Source of the DNA: Thiomicrospira pelophila DSM 1534
GTDB lineage: Bacteria > Pseudomonadota > Gammaproteobacteria > Thiomicrospirales > Thiomicrospiraceae
Length of the DNA: 64,000 bases
NCBI RefSeq assembly: GCF_000711195.1
Contig: NZ_JOMR01000001.1
Location: forward strand, 1,736,001-1,800,000
Direction of reading: 5' to 3'
Part shown: positions 1-8,234 of the stretch, in pieces
How the letters are laid out: each line of letters starts with the position of its first letter
How positions within the stretch are numbered: position 1 is the stretch's first letter
The notes under the pieces: generated by a model
Databases searched by the model: none
Told to the model about the DNA's origin: nothing
Seen by the model: only the letters and a program-made list of their open reading frames with translations
Translations under genes and position numbers: made by a program

Positions 1-1
1 A

Positions 2-487
2 AAATCACCTTGGCAGCAACCCAAACACCATGCCGAGCAGGCGGTGATTGAGGAAGTCGAAGCCTTGCTAAAAACCCAATGCCAAGCCAAATTGGGTTTC
101 TACCAGGCATTAGACCTTTGCCGTCAACATGATTTAAAAGTCGGACTTGCCTCCAACGCGCCTTTGCGCTTATGTCGTGCCATAACGCAAAGCCTAAATT
201 GTGCCGCGGCGTTCGACTGTATTTTGTCGTCCGAGCAGGTTAAAGCAGGAAAACCCGCGCCGGACGTGTATTTACATGCACTCAAAACATTAAACGCCTC
301 CGCCGAGCTGACACTGGCTTTAGAAGATTCTATAACCGGGGCAAAAGCCGCGAAGTCAGCAGGCCTAAAGGTCATCGGCATTCCTTCTGAACACCATTAT
401 TACGAACCGTTAAAACATTTAGCCGACGTAACCTTAAGCTCATTATGCGAGCTGCGCCCTCACCACTTGATCGGAAAAACGTCATGA
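2..487 (+). CDS. HAD-superfamily (subfamily IA) phosphatase, 5' end missing
   Basis: The reading frame is open to the left edge of the window, so the N-terminus with the nucleophile motif DxDx is not visible. What remains has HAD motif II (LASNAP, Ser/Thr-like), motif III Lys in VKAGKPAP and motif IV acidic residues in LALEDSITG. This pattern is typical of beta-phosphoglucomutase / hexitol-phosphatase / phosphoglycolate-phosphatase-like enzymes that cleave small phosphosugars in the cytosol. The exact substrate cannot be told. The stop TGA overlaps the ATG of the next gene (ATGA), so the two are probably translationally coupled. Confidence 0.85.
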   Translation, partial: KSPWQQPKHHAEQAVIEEVEALLKTQCQAKLGFYQALDLCRQHDLKVGLASNAPLRLCRAITQSLNCAAAFDCILSSEQVKAGKPAPDVYLHALKTLNASAELTLALEDSITGAKAAKSAGLKVIGIPSEHHYYEPLKHLADVTLSSLCELRPHHLIGKTS

Positions 488-1155
488 CAGTCAAGGAAGA
501 ACAAGCTATTTTAAAGTCCTGGGACACCAATGCCAAAGCCTGGACGCAGGCGGTGCGCAATCAAGAAATCGAAAGCCGAAATCAGGTAACCAATCAAGCG
601 ATTGTCGAGGCAATCCTGGCACAAGACTTTCAATCCATGCTGGATGTCGGCTGTGGTGAAGGCTGGCTGATACGCGAAATCGCAAACACCAGGCCTGGTG
701 ATTATATGGGTATCGATGGCAGTGAGGATTTGATTCGCCTGGCACAGGAACTTGACCAGGAGCATAGCTACCTTAACCTGACTTACCAGGCGTTAAACAT
801 CGGCAGTTTACAACGCAAGTTTGATTTGATTGTCTGCAACTTCTCGCTATTCGGTAATGAATCGGTTGATGATTTATTGCTAAAGCTTAAAGGCTTGCTA
901 AACGAAAACGGCCGGATTTTAATTCAGACTTTATATGTTGAAGATGAACAAACCGGCTGGCAAGCCGGCTCCTGGCAAGGCTTTTCTAAACAATTTACCG
1001 ACCCAGCACCTTGGTATAAGCGTAATCACCAGGCCTGGATAAACACCTTTAAATATGCGAATCTATTGCTATTAAGGCACCAGATTAACTCACACCCAGA
1101 TACCCGAAAACCTTGTTCGGTTATTTTTCATCTTACAACGCAAACACAGGAATAG
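484..1155 (+). CDS. class I SAM-dependent methyltransferase
   Basis: A 223-residue soluble protein. Motif I is LDVGCGEGW near residue 50, followed by the acidic loop GIDGSEDLI, then FDLIVCNFSLF (motif IV) and a GRILIQTL strand, the standard Rossmann methyltransferase order. An upstream in-frame ATG at 445 exists. The ATG at 484 is preferred because it gives a 4-bp ATGA overlap with the phosphatase gene and a normal N-terminus. The substrate is unknown. The 667-700 part of the gene carries a copy of the CCAGGCCTGG palindrome (read as TRPG), and a near copy at 1027 is read as HQAW close to the C-terminus. Confidence 0.85.
   Translation: MTVKEEQAILKSWDTNAKAWTQAVRNQEIESRNQVTNQAIVEAILAQDFQSMLDVGCGEGWLIREIANTRPGDYMGIDGSEDLIRLAQELDQEHSYLNLTYQALNIGSLQRKFDLIVCNFSLFGNESVDDLLLKLKGLLNENGRILIQTLYVEDEQTGWQAGSWQGFSKQFTDPAPWYKRNHQAWINTFKYANLLLLRHQINSHPDTRKPCSVIFHLTTQTQE
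687..700. repeat. CACCAGGCCTGGTG palindrome (in gene)
   Basis: Perfect 14-bp palindrome inside the methyltransferase gene, read as T-R-P-G. Confidence 0.9.
1027..1038. repeat. near copy of the CCAGGCCTGG palindrome (in gene)
   Basis: CACCAGGCCTGG, truncated on the right, read as H-Q-A-W in the methyltransferase. Confidence 0.7.
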
Positions 1156-1156
1156 C

Positions 1157-1375
1157 ATGATGACCCTATTAATACGATTAAGCTTTTTATTAGCCATTAC
1201 GAGCCTAGCCGCATGTAGCGCAGAACAAGCTTATTATGGGGTGCAATTTAGCCAGAAAAATCAATGCCAAAAATACCTTCCCAATGATGAAGACTACCAG
1301 CGTTGCATTGAAAGTAACAATATGAGTTATGAAGAATATGAACGCCGCCGTCAAGAACTCAAAACCTCTCCCTAA
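1157..1375 (+). CDS. small lipoprotein of unknown function
   Basis: A 72-residue protein that starts one base after the preceding stop. Residues 1-20 form a lipoprotein signal peptide ending in the lipobox LAAC (Cys20 would be lipidated), so the mature product is a hydrophilic envelope lipoprotein of about 50 residues. The mature part has two Cys (NQCQKY and QRCIES) spaced 12 apart and is rich in Glu/Tyr/Arg at the end. I do not recognise a named family. It sits in a tight run with the methyltransferase and the SGNH hydrolase. Confidence 0.7.
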   Translation: MMTLLIRLSFLLAITSLAACSAEQAYYGVQFSQKNQCQKYLPNDEDYQRCIESNNMSYEEYERRRQELKTSP

Positions 1376-1388
1376 GACGACTTCAACG

Positions 1389-1970
1389 ATGCAAGACACA
1401 CGTATTTGTTTTATCGGTGATTCGTTCGTGAATGGCACGGGCGACGAAATGATGCTGGGTTGGGCCGGTCGTCTTTGCGCCGAAGCTCGACAACAAGGTC
1501 ACGACATCACCTATTACAACTTGGGCATTCGTCGTCATACCTCGACCGACATTCTGCAACGCTGGCCTGAGCTTGCCCTACGCCAGCATCCAGATAGCGA
1601 TAACCGCATTGTACTGTCATGCGGTGTGAACGACACCATGATGGAAAACGGTGCCTTGCGTGTCGATTTCGAAACGACGATAGATAACATGCGTGAATTA
1701 TTTAAACGTATGGAATCATCACCAGGCCTGGTGGTTGGCCCGCCGCCCGTTGGTGACGCCCCACAAAATCAACGTATCCAAACCCTCTCCAATGCCATGC
1801 AGATCGAAGCTGAAACGGCTGGGTTGCCCTTTATTCCACTGTTCGATCATTTGATTCAAGATAGCGCTTACCTGGCTGAAATCGCGAAAAATGACGGCGC
1901 ACATCCAAAATCGACCGGCTATAACAAAATAGCTCGTATTATCTTAGACTCTGAAAAATGGTGGTTTTAG
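1389..1970 (+). CDS. SGNH/GDSL-type hydrolase (esterase/lipase fold)
   Basis: About 193 residues. Block I is IGDSFVNG with the nucleophile Ser, the Gly of the second block lies around YNLGIR, block III is GVNDT (Asn), and block V is DGAHPKSTGY with the catalytic Asp and His. This is the complete SGNH set of an intracellular or peripheral esterase/acyl hydrolase. An in-frame start at 1329 lies inside the upstream lipoprotein gene. The ATG at 1389 places IGDS right after the N-terminus, as is usual. Its stop overlaps the stop of the convergent MFS gene by 3 bp, so no terminator fits between them. Confidence 0.85.
   Translation: MQDTRICFIGDSFVNGTGDEMMLGWAGRLCAEARQQGHDITYYNLGIRRHTSTDILQRWPELALRQHPDSDNRIVLSCGVNDTMMENGALRVDFETTIDNMRELFKRMESSPGLVVGPPPVGDAPQNQRIQTLSNAMQIEAETAGLPFIPLFDHLIQDSAYLAEIAKNDGAHPKSTGYNKIARIILDSEKWWF
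1720..1733. repeat. CACCAGGCCTGGTG palindrome (in gene)
   Basis: Perfect copy in the SGNH hydrolase, read as S-P-G-L-V. Confidence 0.9.
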
Positions 1971-3169
1971 CCACCAGGCCTGCTGAGGGTTTTGCGAACA
2001 CTTAACCACAGCAAAAGTGCCACCGCGAACAATGAAGCTTGAGCTACCGCCATCGCTTGCAAACTATGGTGCACATGCGGCACCACCAGCGCAGCGACTA
2101 AACCAGCCATCCCCATTTGAAATAGACTTTGCACCGAGCTCGCCAACCCACGCTTGGTCGGCAAGCAATCCAAAGACACAATACTCAAACCCGGATTCAC
2201 CATTGCAAACGCGACCGCATATAACACCAAAGGGGCGACCACCGACCAGCCCTGAATTGGCAAATAGGTTTCAAACCCCATATTGATAATCACCGCCATC
2301 GCTGCCAATCCGAATGCGACATTAATTAAGCGAGTCGGTTTATACAAATATGTCAGTCTGTGAATCAAGATCGACCCCACCAAAATCCCGGACACCACCG
2401 GCACGAACAACACCCAAAAATCCTGTTCTCCTAATTTAAGGTGATCAAAAATAATACTCGCCGACCCAGCCACGTAAACAAAGAAACCACCGATAATAAA
2501 ACCTTGCGCCGCCACCAAACGCAAAAACTGTGGGTGAACGATACTTTGCCAATAGGATTTAACAATATTAATGGGATGAATCGATTGGATATGCTCTGGG
2601 TCTTGAGTTTCCGGCACACGCGCGGCAAACATCACAATAATCAGCAAGGCATATGCAGCAAGAAAATAAAACACCGAACGCCAACCGAGATGCACTTCAA
2701 GCCAACCGCCGATAATCGGTGCCATGGCTGGGGCGGCGGCAAACAGCATCATCATCAGCGCCATGGCTTTTTGCGCTTCATCACCTTGAAAGTAATCACG
2801 AATCATCGCTCGACTCGCCACTAAGCTGCCGGCAACCATAATGCCTTGCAGTGCCCGACCAAGCAGTAAAACTTCAATGCTTTGCGCCCATGCACTCAAA
2901 ACAGAAGCCGCTAAATACCCCGTCAGACTCAGCAGAATAATGGGCTTACGCCCCCATTTATCCGCCATTGGCCCCCAAATCAAGGTCGCTAGCGCAAAAC
3001 TAATTAAATAAACCGACAACGTCTGAGTTAATAACCCACGATCAATGGCCAGTTCCGCTTCAATACTGGGAAAAGAAGGCAAATAGGTATCAATAGTAAA
3101 CGGCGCCATCATACCGATAAGCGCCACCACAACAATCAAAAACTTGGGAGATAAGGCACTGGGAGACAT
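1967..3169 (-). CDS. Bcr/CflA-family MFS drug-efflux transporter
   Basis: About 400 residues with twelve hydrophobic segments. The MFS signature WGPMADKWGRKP lies in loop 2-3, and the motif DTYLPSFPSIEAEL in TM1 is typical of the Bcr/CflA group, which expels bicyclomycin, chloramphenicol or other small compounds by proton antiport at the inner membrane. An in-frame start 18 bp upstream (3187) is possible. MSPSALSPKF was chosen because it leads straight into TM1. Neither start has a clear Shine-Dalgarno. The last codons (SRPGG) come from a half copy of the CCAGGCCTGG palindrome. Confidence 0.88.
   Translation of the reverse strand: MSPSALSPKFLIVVVALIGMMAPFTIDTYLPSFPSIEAELAIDRGLLTQTLSVYLISFALATLIWGPMADKWGRKPIILLSLTGYLAASVLSAWAQSIEVLLLGRALQGIMVAGSLVASRAMIRDYFQGDEAQKAMALMMMLFAAAPAMAPIIGGWLEVHLGWRSVFYFLAAYALLIIVMFAARVPETQDPEHIQSIHPINIVKSYWQSIVHPQFLRLVAAQGFIIGGFFVYVAGSASIIFDHLKLGEQDFWVLFVPVVSGILVGSILIHRLTYLYKPTRLINVAFGLAAMAVIINMGFETYLPIQGWSVVAPLVLYAVAFAMVNPGLSIVSLDCLPTKRGLASSVQSLFQMGMAGLVAALVVPHVHHSLQAMAVAQASLFAVALLLWLSVRKTLSRPGG
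1971..1982. repeat. half copy of the palindrome at a gene end
   Basis: CCACCAGGCCTG, intact on the left and decayed on the right. It supplies the C-terminal codons of the MFS transporter and lies next to the convergent stop codons. Confidence 0.7.
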
Positions 3170-3300
3170 AAAAACAACACCGCTCAAAAAATCGATTCTA
3201 ACAAATTGTAATGCCCGCTACACAATTTGTTTAAAAATAGCTTGTATATAAATAATGTAAAATCGAGCTTTGAATCAGCCAAAACCAAGAGTAGATAAAC

Positions 3301-3660
3301 ATGAGCCATCCAAATGTTATTAAACTTCTTGAAGACTGGCAAAGCACTAAGCCTGAGCTTTATCCGATAGCGGCGGCGATTTTTCAGCGCATCAGGCAAC
3401 AAGCGCCGGAACTTATTGAAACGCCAAAGTATGGTGGGATCTTGTTCTCTCGAACGAAAGCTGAATCTTCAACTATTTGTGGTGTGTTTGTTTACAAAGG
3501 GCATGTCACGTTAGAGTTCAGCCAGGGTGCGCAACTTAATGATCCATACCGAGCGTTGGAAGGCTGCGGTAAATATCGCCGTCATCTAAAATTCAAACAT
3601 CTGAATGATCTGGATGCGAAGCACCTGAATGATTATCTAACATGGGCAATCCAAGCCTAA
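3301..3660 (+). CDS. DUF1801-like protein
   Basis: A 119-residue soluble protein. The central pattern ETPKYGGILFS, a short beta-rich stretch (CGVFVYKGHVTLEFSQGAQL) and the final GKYRRHLKFKHLNDLD match the DUF1801/YdhG-like fold, whose biochemical role is not established. An upstream AT-rich region separates it from the divergent MFS gene. It ends directly at the 18-bp palindrome that separates it from the convergent cyclase gene. Confidence 0.65.
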   Translation: MSHPNVIKLLEDWQSTKPELYPIAAAIFQRIRQQAPELIETPKYGGILFSRTKAESSTICGVFVYKGHVTLEFSQGAQLNDPYRALEGCGKYRRHLKFKHLNDLDAKHLNDYLTWAIQA

Positions 3661-3678
3661 ACCACCAGGCCTGGTGGT
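3661..3678. repeat. 18-bp palindrome ACCACCAGGCCTGGTGGT, intergenic
   Basis: Full-length copy that begins at the base after the DUF1801 stop, between two convergent genes. There is no T-tract on either side, so it does not look like a standard terminator. Confidence 0.95.
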
Positions 3679-3699
3679 CTTGATAGACGCCATTGCTGG

Positions 3700-4938
3700 T
3701 TACGGCATTAGCGCCCAAGCTTCGATGCTTTGCTTTTTGCCTTTCACAGGAATTGGCCCTAACGACTGAAAAACCTCTTGAGTCTCCAGTGTCAGTTGCT
3801 GGTAAACGCGATCTGAAATTATCAACGATTGTTGATGGGTTTTACAGGCAGACTCTAAACGAGCGGCCAAGTTTACATCATCACCGATTACGGTATAACT
3901 ACGTCGGGCAAGGCTGCCCACATTCCCAATGATGACACGACCAAAATGGCAACCACAACCAAAGCGCTCTGGAATCGGCAGCCCTTGTTCGCGCAACTTA
4001 GCTTGAAAGTCAGGCCAGGTTTCTAAAAGTTCACGCGCGGTTCGCACCGCCGCTTCACATGCAAACTCCTTCTGTCGCAAGCCGAAAATCATCATCACCG
4101 CATCACCAATAAACTTGTCAATTACACCGCCGTTTTTACGTACGGCGCTATCCCAGAATTCAAAATATTCATTGAGCATACGTGTGATTTGTTCGGCTTC
4201 ATGGGTTTCGGTCAGTCCGGTGAAATTTCGTATATCCGCAAACAATACACAAAGCTCCGCCTTTTCGGCTTGAGCTGCCTGTCCAGAAAGAATACGATCA
4301 CGAATACGGTCATCAACATATAAGCCAAAAAGTAGATTCAACCGATCTTTTAAGCGGGTTATTTCCATTCGCCCCAACCCAAGAATCAAAGCCAGAACCA
4401 ATCCACCAAAGATGATATAAAGATGAGTCCGATCATCTAAAAACTCCGGAAGATAAGTAAATATTCCAAAAATGGTTAACTCAGCTTCAGGCACCCCTTC
4501 TTTAGTCACATCAAAATAAAAATACAGAAACAGAAAAATACTGATGGTCATAGCAACTAACGCCAGCTCTGTGAGCTGTTGGTTTTTGCCTTGTTCTTTT
4601 AAGTGCATAATATGTAATTGTAGCAACGCCGTTAGCAACGCATAAATCCAGAAGCCCATGTGGGCCGCATTAAAAAGATAACTCAACCCTTCGCTTATTT
4701 CAGAAAGACTATAAATTACAGGAACAAGAAAGGTACCTAACAAGCGAACCCAAAGTCGGTGACCCTGAATAGCCAGCCATGCGGATTGCACAATCAACGC
4801 AATCAAAAGCAACAAATGATCCGTCTCTAGAAGAAACCCTAACCCATTTTCCGACATGCGCATGACAATATAAAACAGCGCAAACTGACCGGAATAAAAC
4901 AGCAATTCATCCAAAAAGGATTTCAGGTGACGGTGCAT
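3700..4938 (-). CDS. membrane-bound class III adenylate/guanylate cyclase
   Basis: 412 residues. The N-terminal half has about seven hydrophobic helices (roughly residues 12-215), followed by a class III catalytic domain. Visible catalytic elements are the first metal Asp in FADIRNFTGLTE, Lys and the second metal Asp in DKFIGDAVMMIFG, and the transition-state Asn/Arg in GDDVNLAARLE. The domain therefore looks active and would make cAMP (or cGMP) in the cytosol under control of the membrane sensor. The start ATG has AGGA nine bases upstream. It is a single gene facing the DUF1801 gene. Confidence 0.88.
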   Translation of the reverse strand: MHRHLKSFLDELLFYSGQFALFYIVMRMSENGLGFLLETDHLLLLIALIVQSAWLAIQGHRLWVRLLGTFLVPVIYSLSEISEGLSYLFNAAHMGFWIYALLTALLQLHIMHLKEQGKNQQLTELALVAMTISIFLFLYFYFDVTKEGVPEAELTIFGIFTYLPEFLDDRTHLYIIFGGLVLALILGLGRMEITRLKDRLNLLFGLYVDDRIRDRILSGQAAQAEKAELCVLFADIRNFTGLTETHEAEQITRMLNEYFEFWDSAVRKNGGVIDKFIGDAVMMIFGLRQKEFACEAAVRTARELLETWPDFQAKLREQGLPIPERFGCGCHFGRVIIGNVGSLARRSYTVIGDDVNLAARLESACKTHQQSLIISDRVYQQLTLETQEVFQSLGPIPVKGKKQSIEAWALMP

Positions 4939-5094
4939 GGTTGGTATCCTCTATTGATTTTCAGATTTACACACCTGATATTACTTTAAACCATGTCAAC
5001 TGTGTGGTAATTATAAAACTTCAATCAATGGGAATTAGCTAATAGACAAAAAATAAATTATATTTTAGTGTCCAACTTATTCAGTATTGGAGAA

Positions 5095-5208
5095 ATGGTG
5101 CAGAAATCCGTAATGGCTAGAGTCGCCCAAAGGACTAACGATGAAGTGGTCTGTATATCCTATATGGAGGATAAACACTTCGCATTAGGTAGTAAAACAA
5201 CACTTTGA
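5095..5208 (+). CDS. possible 37-residue ORF, unassigned
   Basis: Short frame in the 290-bp gap between the cyclase and diguanylate cyclase genes. GGAG lies only 2 bases before the ATG, too close for a normal ribosome site. Composition is more GC-rich than the surrounding A/T-rich gap, which suggests a gene remnant rather than a functional small gene. Confidence 0.15.
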   Translation: MVQKSVMARVAQRTNDEVVCISYMEDKHFALGSKTTL

Positions 5209-5229
5209 ACGGGTTGCAACAAGAGCCAC

Positions 5230-6267
5230 TCAAGTGCGTACTTGAAACCCGCCATCTTTTTTAGCTTGGTACATTTTATCATCGGCTATTTTAATGAGTT
5301 GGTCACCATCAATATATTCATCTAGCCCTGTTTCGGCAATGCCTACACTAAAGCTATAGTCAGGATATTTTTCATTAAATTCGTTCATAATTTTTTTACA
5401 GATAACCTTAGCTTCATCTGCCCCACAATCCGGCAGGATGATACAAAACTCATCGCCGCCATATCGACAGGCTATATCCGTTGATCTCACATTATTAAGC
5501 ATGGCCTTACCGATGCTTTTGAGCACATCATCCCCTTTAAGATGACCATGTGTATCATTAATGTTTTTAAATTGATCAATATCAAAGTAGACCAAAGACA
5601 ACTTCACCTGTCGCCTTTTTGACGTTGCAAGATCCCGGCTAAGAAGCTCCTGCATGACTCTTTGGTTATAAAGATTAGTTAACGGATCGAGCTGAGCCTG
5701 TTCCTCTAGTTGCAAGGTGCGTTCAGCTACTTTTTCTTCTAAGCTTTTTGCATAAATTTCCGTTCTATTTTTAGCGTTTTCTATTTCACCGACCAAGCTA
5801 TCAATGTAGGTATCAAATACCAAGGTTGTGTCAAAATATAGCAATTTTTCAAGCGCATCGATTGTCCGATCATATAGATCCTTATCAGAAATGATTCTTT
5901 TTAAAGTTTTGATGATCATCTCTTTCAGTGTTCTAACCGCAGAAAGATAGAGTTTTGGTTCAACGCCAATACGTTTATGCACCATACCAATACGCAAGCG
6001 ATTATTAACATACTCACTGTCATAACTACCTGAAAACAAATCCATAACATATTTACGCTGAGCCGCGCGTAAACGCATTAAAGTATCCGCATCACCTATT
6101 AAAAGTGATATTTCATCAATTTCCGTTTGTTTCTCATAGAACTCATCCACAATCACATCAATATTATCTTCGATGATGCTTTTATGGCCGTGCAGTAAAC
6201 TTAATTCTTCACTGGTTAGACTCAGAAGGTTCATGCGATGTGATATTTCAACATCACTCATTTTCAT
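5230..6267 (-). CDS. globin-coupled diguanylate cyclase (protoglobin-GGDEF)
   Basis: 345 residues from the chosen start. The first 160 residues form a globin-coupled sensor: all-helical, with MVHKRIGVEPKLYL giving the proximal haem His followed by the usual IGV-P-Y pattern. A short coiled coil (KSLEEKVAERTLQLEEQ) leads to a GGDEF domain with active site RYGGDEF and an intact product-inhibition site RSTD five residues before it. The protein should make c-di-GMP in response to oxygen or another haem ligand. The frame extends upstream to a TTG at 6366. MKMSDVEIS at 6267 fits the usual short N-terminus better, but no strong Shine-Dalgarno decides it. Confidence 0.9.
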   Translation of the reverse strand: MKMSDVEISHRMNLLSLTSEELSLLHGHKSIIEDNIDVIVDEFYEKQTEIDEISLLIGDADTLMRLRAAQRKYVMDLFSGSYDSEYVNNRLRIGMVHKRIGVEPKLYLSAVRTLKEMIIKTLKRIISDKDLYDRTIDALEKLLYFDTTLVFDTYIDSLVGEIENAKNRTEIYAKSLEEKVAERTLQLEEQAQLDPLTNLYNQRVMQELLSRDLATSKRRQVKLSLVYFDIDQFKNINDTHGHLKGDDVLKSIGKAMLNNVRSTDIACRYGGDEFCIILPDCGADEAKVICKKIMNEFNEKYPDYSFSVGIAETGLDEYIDGDQLIKIADDKMYQAKKDGGFQVRT

Positions 6268-6593
6268 TTGTTCAAGAAGCGTTTGCTCAGTGCGTTTCAA
6301 TCTCAGTCTCCTATCTTGACCTAATGTTGAAGCTGTAAGGCATGATGCAATAAACGGCCGAGCCAACTGCCTGATTTAGAGCGATTAAGCATATAAACAC
6401 CAATGATTGTTATCATTTGTCACCGGCTAAAAAGACATGACAAAACACTCATAAAAACTAGTAACTGAGCCCATGTAAAACACAGTAAAATCTAGTTATA
6501 ACACTCATTAATATTTAGATCATACCAGATAGTTTAGCGGATAGAAATAACCATGTAATTAAGTAGGTTTTTTATAACTAGAGGATATCTAAG

Positions 6594-6616
6594 GGACAAC
6601 CACCAGGCCTGGTGGT
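6594..6616. repeat. 18-bp palindrome with shared left flank, intergenic
   Basis: The 18-bp ACCACCAGGCCTGGTGGT is at 6599-6616. The five bases before it (GGACA) are the same as at the copy ending at 8838, so these two copies are identical over 23 bp. Confidence 0.95.
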
Positions 6617-6686
6617 TTAAAAATTTTTATTGAAAACTGACATTAATAAAAAGCGGCACATAAAAGCTTTAAGATAAGGACGCATA

Positions 6687-6827
6687 ATGCTTACCAAGCA
6701 CGGGCTCCACGTATCCCTATATCCAGCATCACCCCTTGAAACTAATGTTTTAATAAAGTTAACACGACTTGATCAAAGAAAGTTTGCCATTAATCCAACT
6801 TTGACAAGGCAAATTAATGACAAATAA
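6687..6827 (+). CDS. possible 46-residue small protein
   Basis: ATG preceded by AAGGA with a 6-base spacer, an appropriate ribosome-binding arrangement. The frame runs 46 codons to TAA, 56 bp before the end of the convergent gene. The product is basic, without a membrane segment or recognisable motif. No homology can be claimed; the Shine-Dalgarno is the only support. Confidence 0.25.
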   Translation: MLTKHGLHVSLYPASPLETNVLIKLTRLDQRKFAINPTLTRQINDK

Positions 6828-6883
6828 TAATGAACACGACCGTAATTGTTTTACGTTTTAGAAAAAGATGAAAATTAACCTTT

Positions 6884-7702
6884 CTAACGCTTACGTTTGA
6901 TGTCTCGCAATTCAATGACATCAAAACCAGGAATAGGCCATGTGTCTGCACGTATCTCAGCCTTAAACACACCCCACATTTTCTTTCCGCTGTCATCGGT
7001 GCCGTTCCAGTTCACCCGCTTCGTACCCCCCTCATCAAAGTGCCAGTCCAGAGTTTTGCGTCGTTTCCAGAAAAACCAAAACATACGCCGATAGATCTGA
7101 ATACGACCACTCGCTTGAGTATCTAGTGTGAATTGAAACTGAGTGGTGCCAGAGGTTTTATTCTTAGGACTGAAACTGGCTTCTGTGACCAGGTCGGCGA
7201 CATTGGTATGGCGTGTCACAGATTGAGGTGTTACGTTGTTAGGAAAATAGGCAATGAGATTGACGGAACAAGTGCTAATTTTATCTTCAAAGGTGTGAAC
7301 AAGGCGCGCCTCACCTTTTTCGTCTGTAATAGCTGATCCTAGGGGGTATTCCCTACCTGCATGATAGACAATGGCAAACTTAACTTCCTTTCCAGCCAAG
7401 GCTGAGGTTTCCGTACCCTTGTACTCAATGTCTGCTTTTAATTCAAGCGGTTGGCCACGCGGAATATTAGTACTCCAATCGGCACTGCCACCCTGGTAAA
7501 CGAGTTCGAATTCAGATTCATAAGCAACAGCACGAGTCTGTCGTTCAAAAGGTTCACAGTGTCCACAAGGATCGTAGTCTTTTGCCGCCAGAGCCTCCTC
7601 TAAAGTCTCATAGCGTTCCTTGTGTTCTGAGCTCATGAGCCGCACCCAAGGGCAATAATTGTAGTGCAACTCTTTGCTGTGGGAGTTTCCTATGTAATAC
7701 AT
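6884..7702 (-). CDS. unknown protein with N-terminal CHC-type metal-binding motif and beta-rich tail
   Basis: 272 residues. The start is set by AAAGGAG six bases upstream of ATG. Residues 1-50 (YYIGNSHSKELHY, CPW, then DPCGHC) have the spacing of Ada-type / nuclease-associated small zinc or cysteine modules. Residues 75-180 look like Ig-like beta sandwich (LELKADIEYKG, EVKFAIVYHAG, GEARLVHTFED). The C-terminal part has a FlgD/Ig-like pattern, WNGTDDSGKKMWGVFKAEI. No signal peptide is seen. I do not recognise the full architecture as a named family, and function is unknown. Confidence 0.6.
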   Translation of the reverse strand: MYYIGNSHSKELHYNYCPWVRLMSSEHKERYETLEEALAAKDYDPCGHCEPFERQTRAVAYESEFELVYQGGSADWSTNIPRGQPLELKADIEYKGTETSALAGKEVKFAIVYHAGREYPLGSAITDEKGEARLVHTFEDKISTCSVNLIAYFPNNVTPQSVTRHTNVADLVTEASFSPKNKTSGTTQFQFTLDTQASGRIQIYRRMFWFFWKRRKTLDWHFDEGGTKRVNWNGTDDSGKKMWGVFKAEIRADTWPIPGFDVIELRDIKRKR

Positions 7703-7808
7703 GTCGATCTCCTTTCGTTGGGTTAACAACTACTTAACTATAGACCGACCCGATTCAAGCGTCAACCCAACGGCCTAACCGCTGGTTTTATTATGTTTTA
7801 TGAGCGTC

Positions 7809-7822
7809 CACCAGGCCTGGTG
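7809..7822. repeat. CACCAGGCCTGGTG palindrome, intergenic
   Basis: Perfect copy five bases beyond the stop codon of the SMR efflux gene. Confidence 0.9.
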
Positions 7823-7827
7823 CTTAG

Positions 7828-8160
7828 CTAATGCGCGGTCGAATTCGAAAAGAGTTGTAAGACTAAAACGCCGCTAATAATCAAGCCGATACCCAACCAG
7901 GCCGCCCAATCTAAGGTTTGCGAAAACATAACCCAGCCGATCAATGTAATCAACGCAATCCCCACACCCGACCAAACCGCATAGGCCACACCGACTGGAA
8001 TGTACTTTAAGGTCATCGACAACAAATAAAACGCAATCGCATAACCGACAACCACCACCAGTGACGGCCAAAGTTTGCTAAAGCCATCACTCATTTTTAA
8101 CGCCGTCGTGCCAATCACTTCCGCTGCAATCGCCAAACCCAACAATACCCAAACATTCAT
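7828..8160 (-). CDS. SMR-family small multidrug efflux protein (EmrE/SugE type)
   Basis: 110 residues, the normal length for this family, with four hydrophobic helices. The essential membrane-embedded Glu is in AIAAEVIGTTALK of TM1, and the TM3 signature VAYAVWSGVGIA is intact. It would act as a homodimeric proton antiporter for cationic compounds or guanidinium. The frame continues 47 codons upstream, but ATG at 8160 has a GGGG-type ribosome site (CTGGGGGCGGTT) and gives the canonical N-terminus. Confidence 0.92.
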   Translation of the reverse strand: MNVWVLLGLAIAAEVIGTTALKMSDGFSKLWPSLVVVVGYAIAFYLLSMTLKYIPVGVAYAVWSGVGIALITLIGWVMFSQTLDWAAWLGIGLIISGVLVLQLFSNSTAH

Positions 8161-8212
8161 AACCGCCCCCAGAATAATAAAAGAGAGTCTTATTCTAGCC
8201 GAACTAAAACCA

Positions 8213-8225
8213 ACCAGGCCTGGTG
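8213..8225. repeat. ACCAGGCCTGGTG palindrome, intergenic
   Basis: Copy in the 153-bp gap between the SMR and GNAT genes. Confidence 0.9.
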
Positions 8226-8234
8226 CAAACACCT

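Larger units (their letters stand above)
6367..6883. other. AT-rich gap with one palindrome and one small ORF
   Basis: About 500 bp without a clear gene. It holds an 18-bp palindrome copy at 6599 and a possible 46-codon ORF at 6687. The left part probably carries the promoter of the diguanylate cyclase gene. I could not pick a convincing promoter pair. Confidence 0.5.

Noticed and set aside
2441-2824. 127-codon frame antisense to the MFS gene
   Set aside because: Entirely opposite the transporter gene, no recognisable protein features, no Shine-Dalgarno.
5095-5208. Remnant of an insertion sequence
   Set aside because: No terminal inverted repeats, target duplication or transposase motif. 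Kept only as a very low-confidence ORF.
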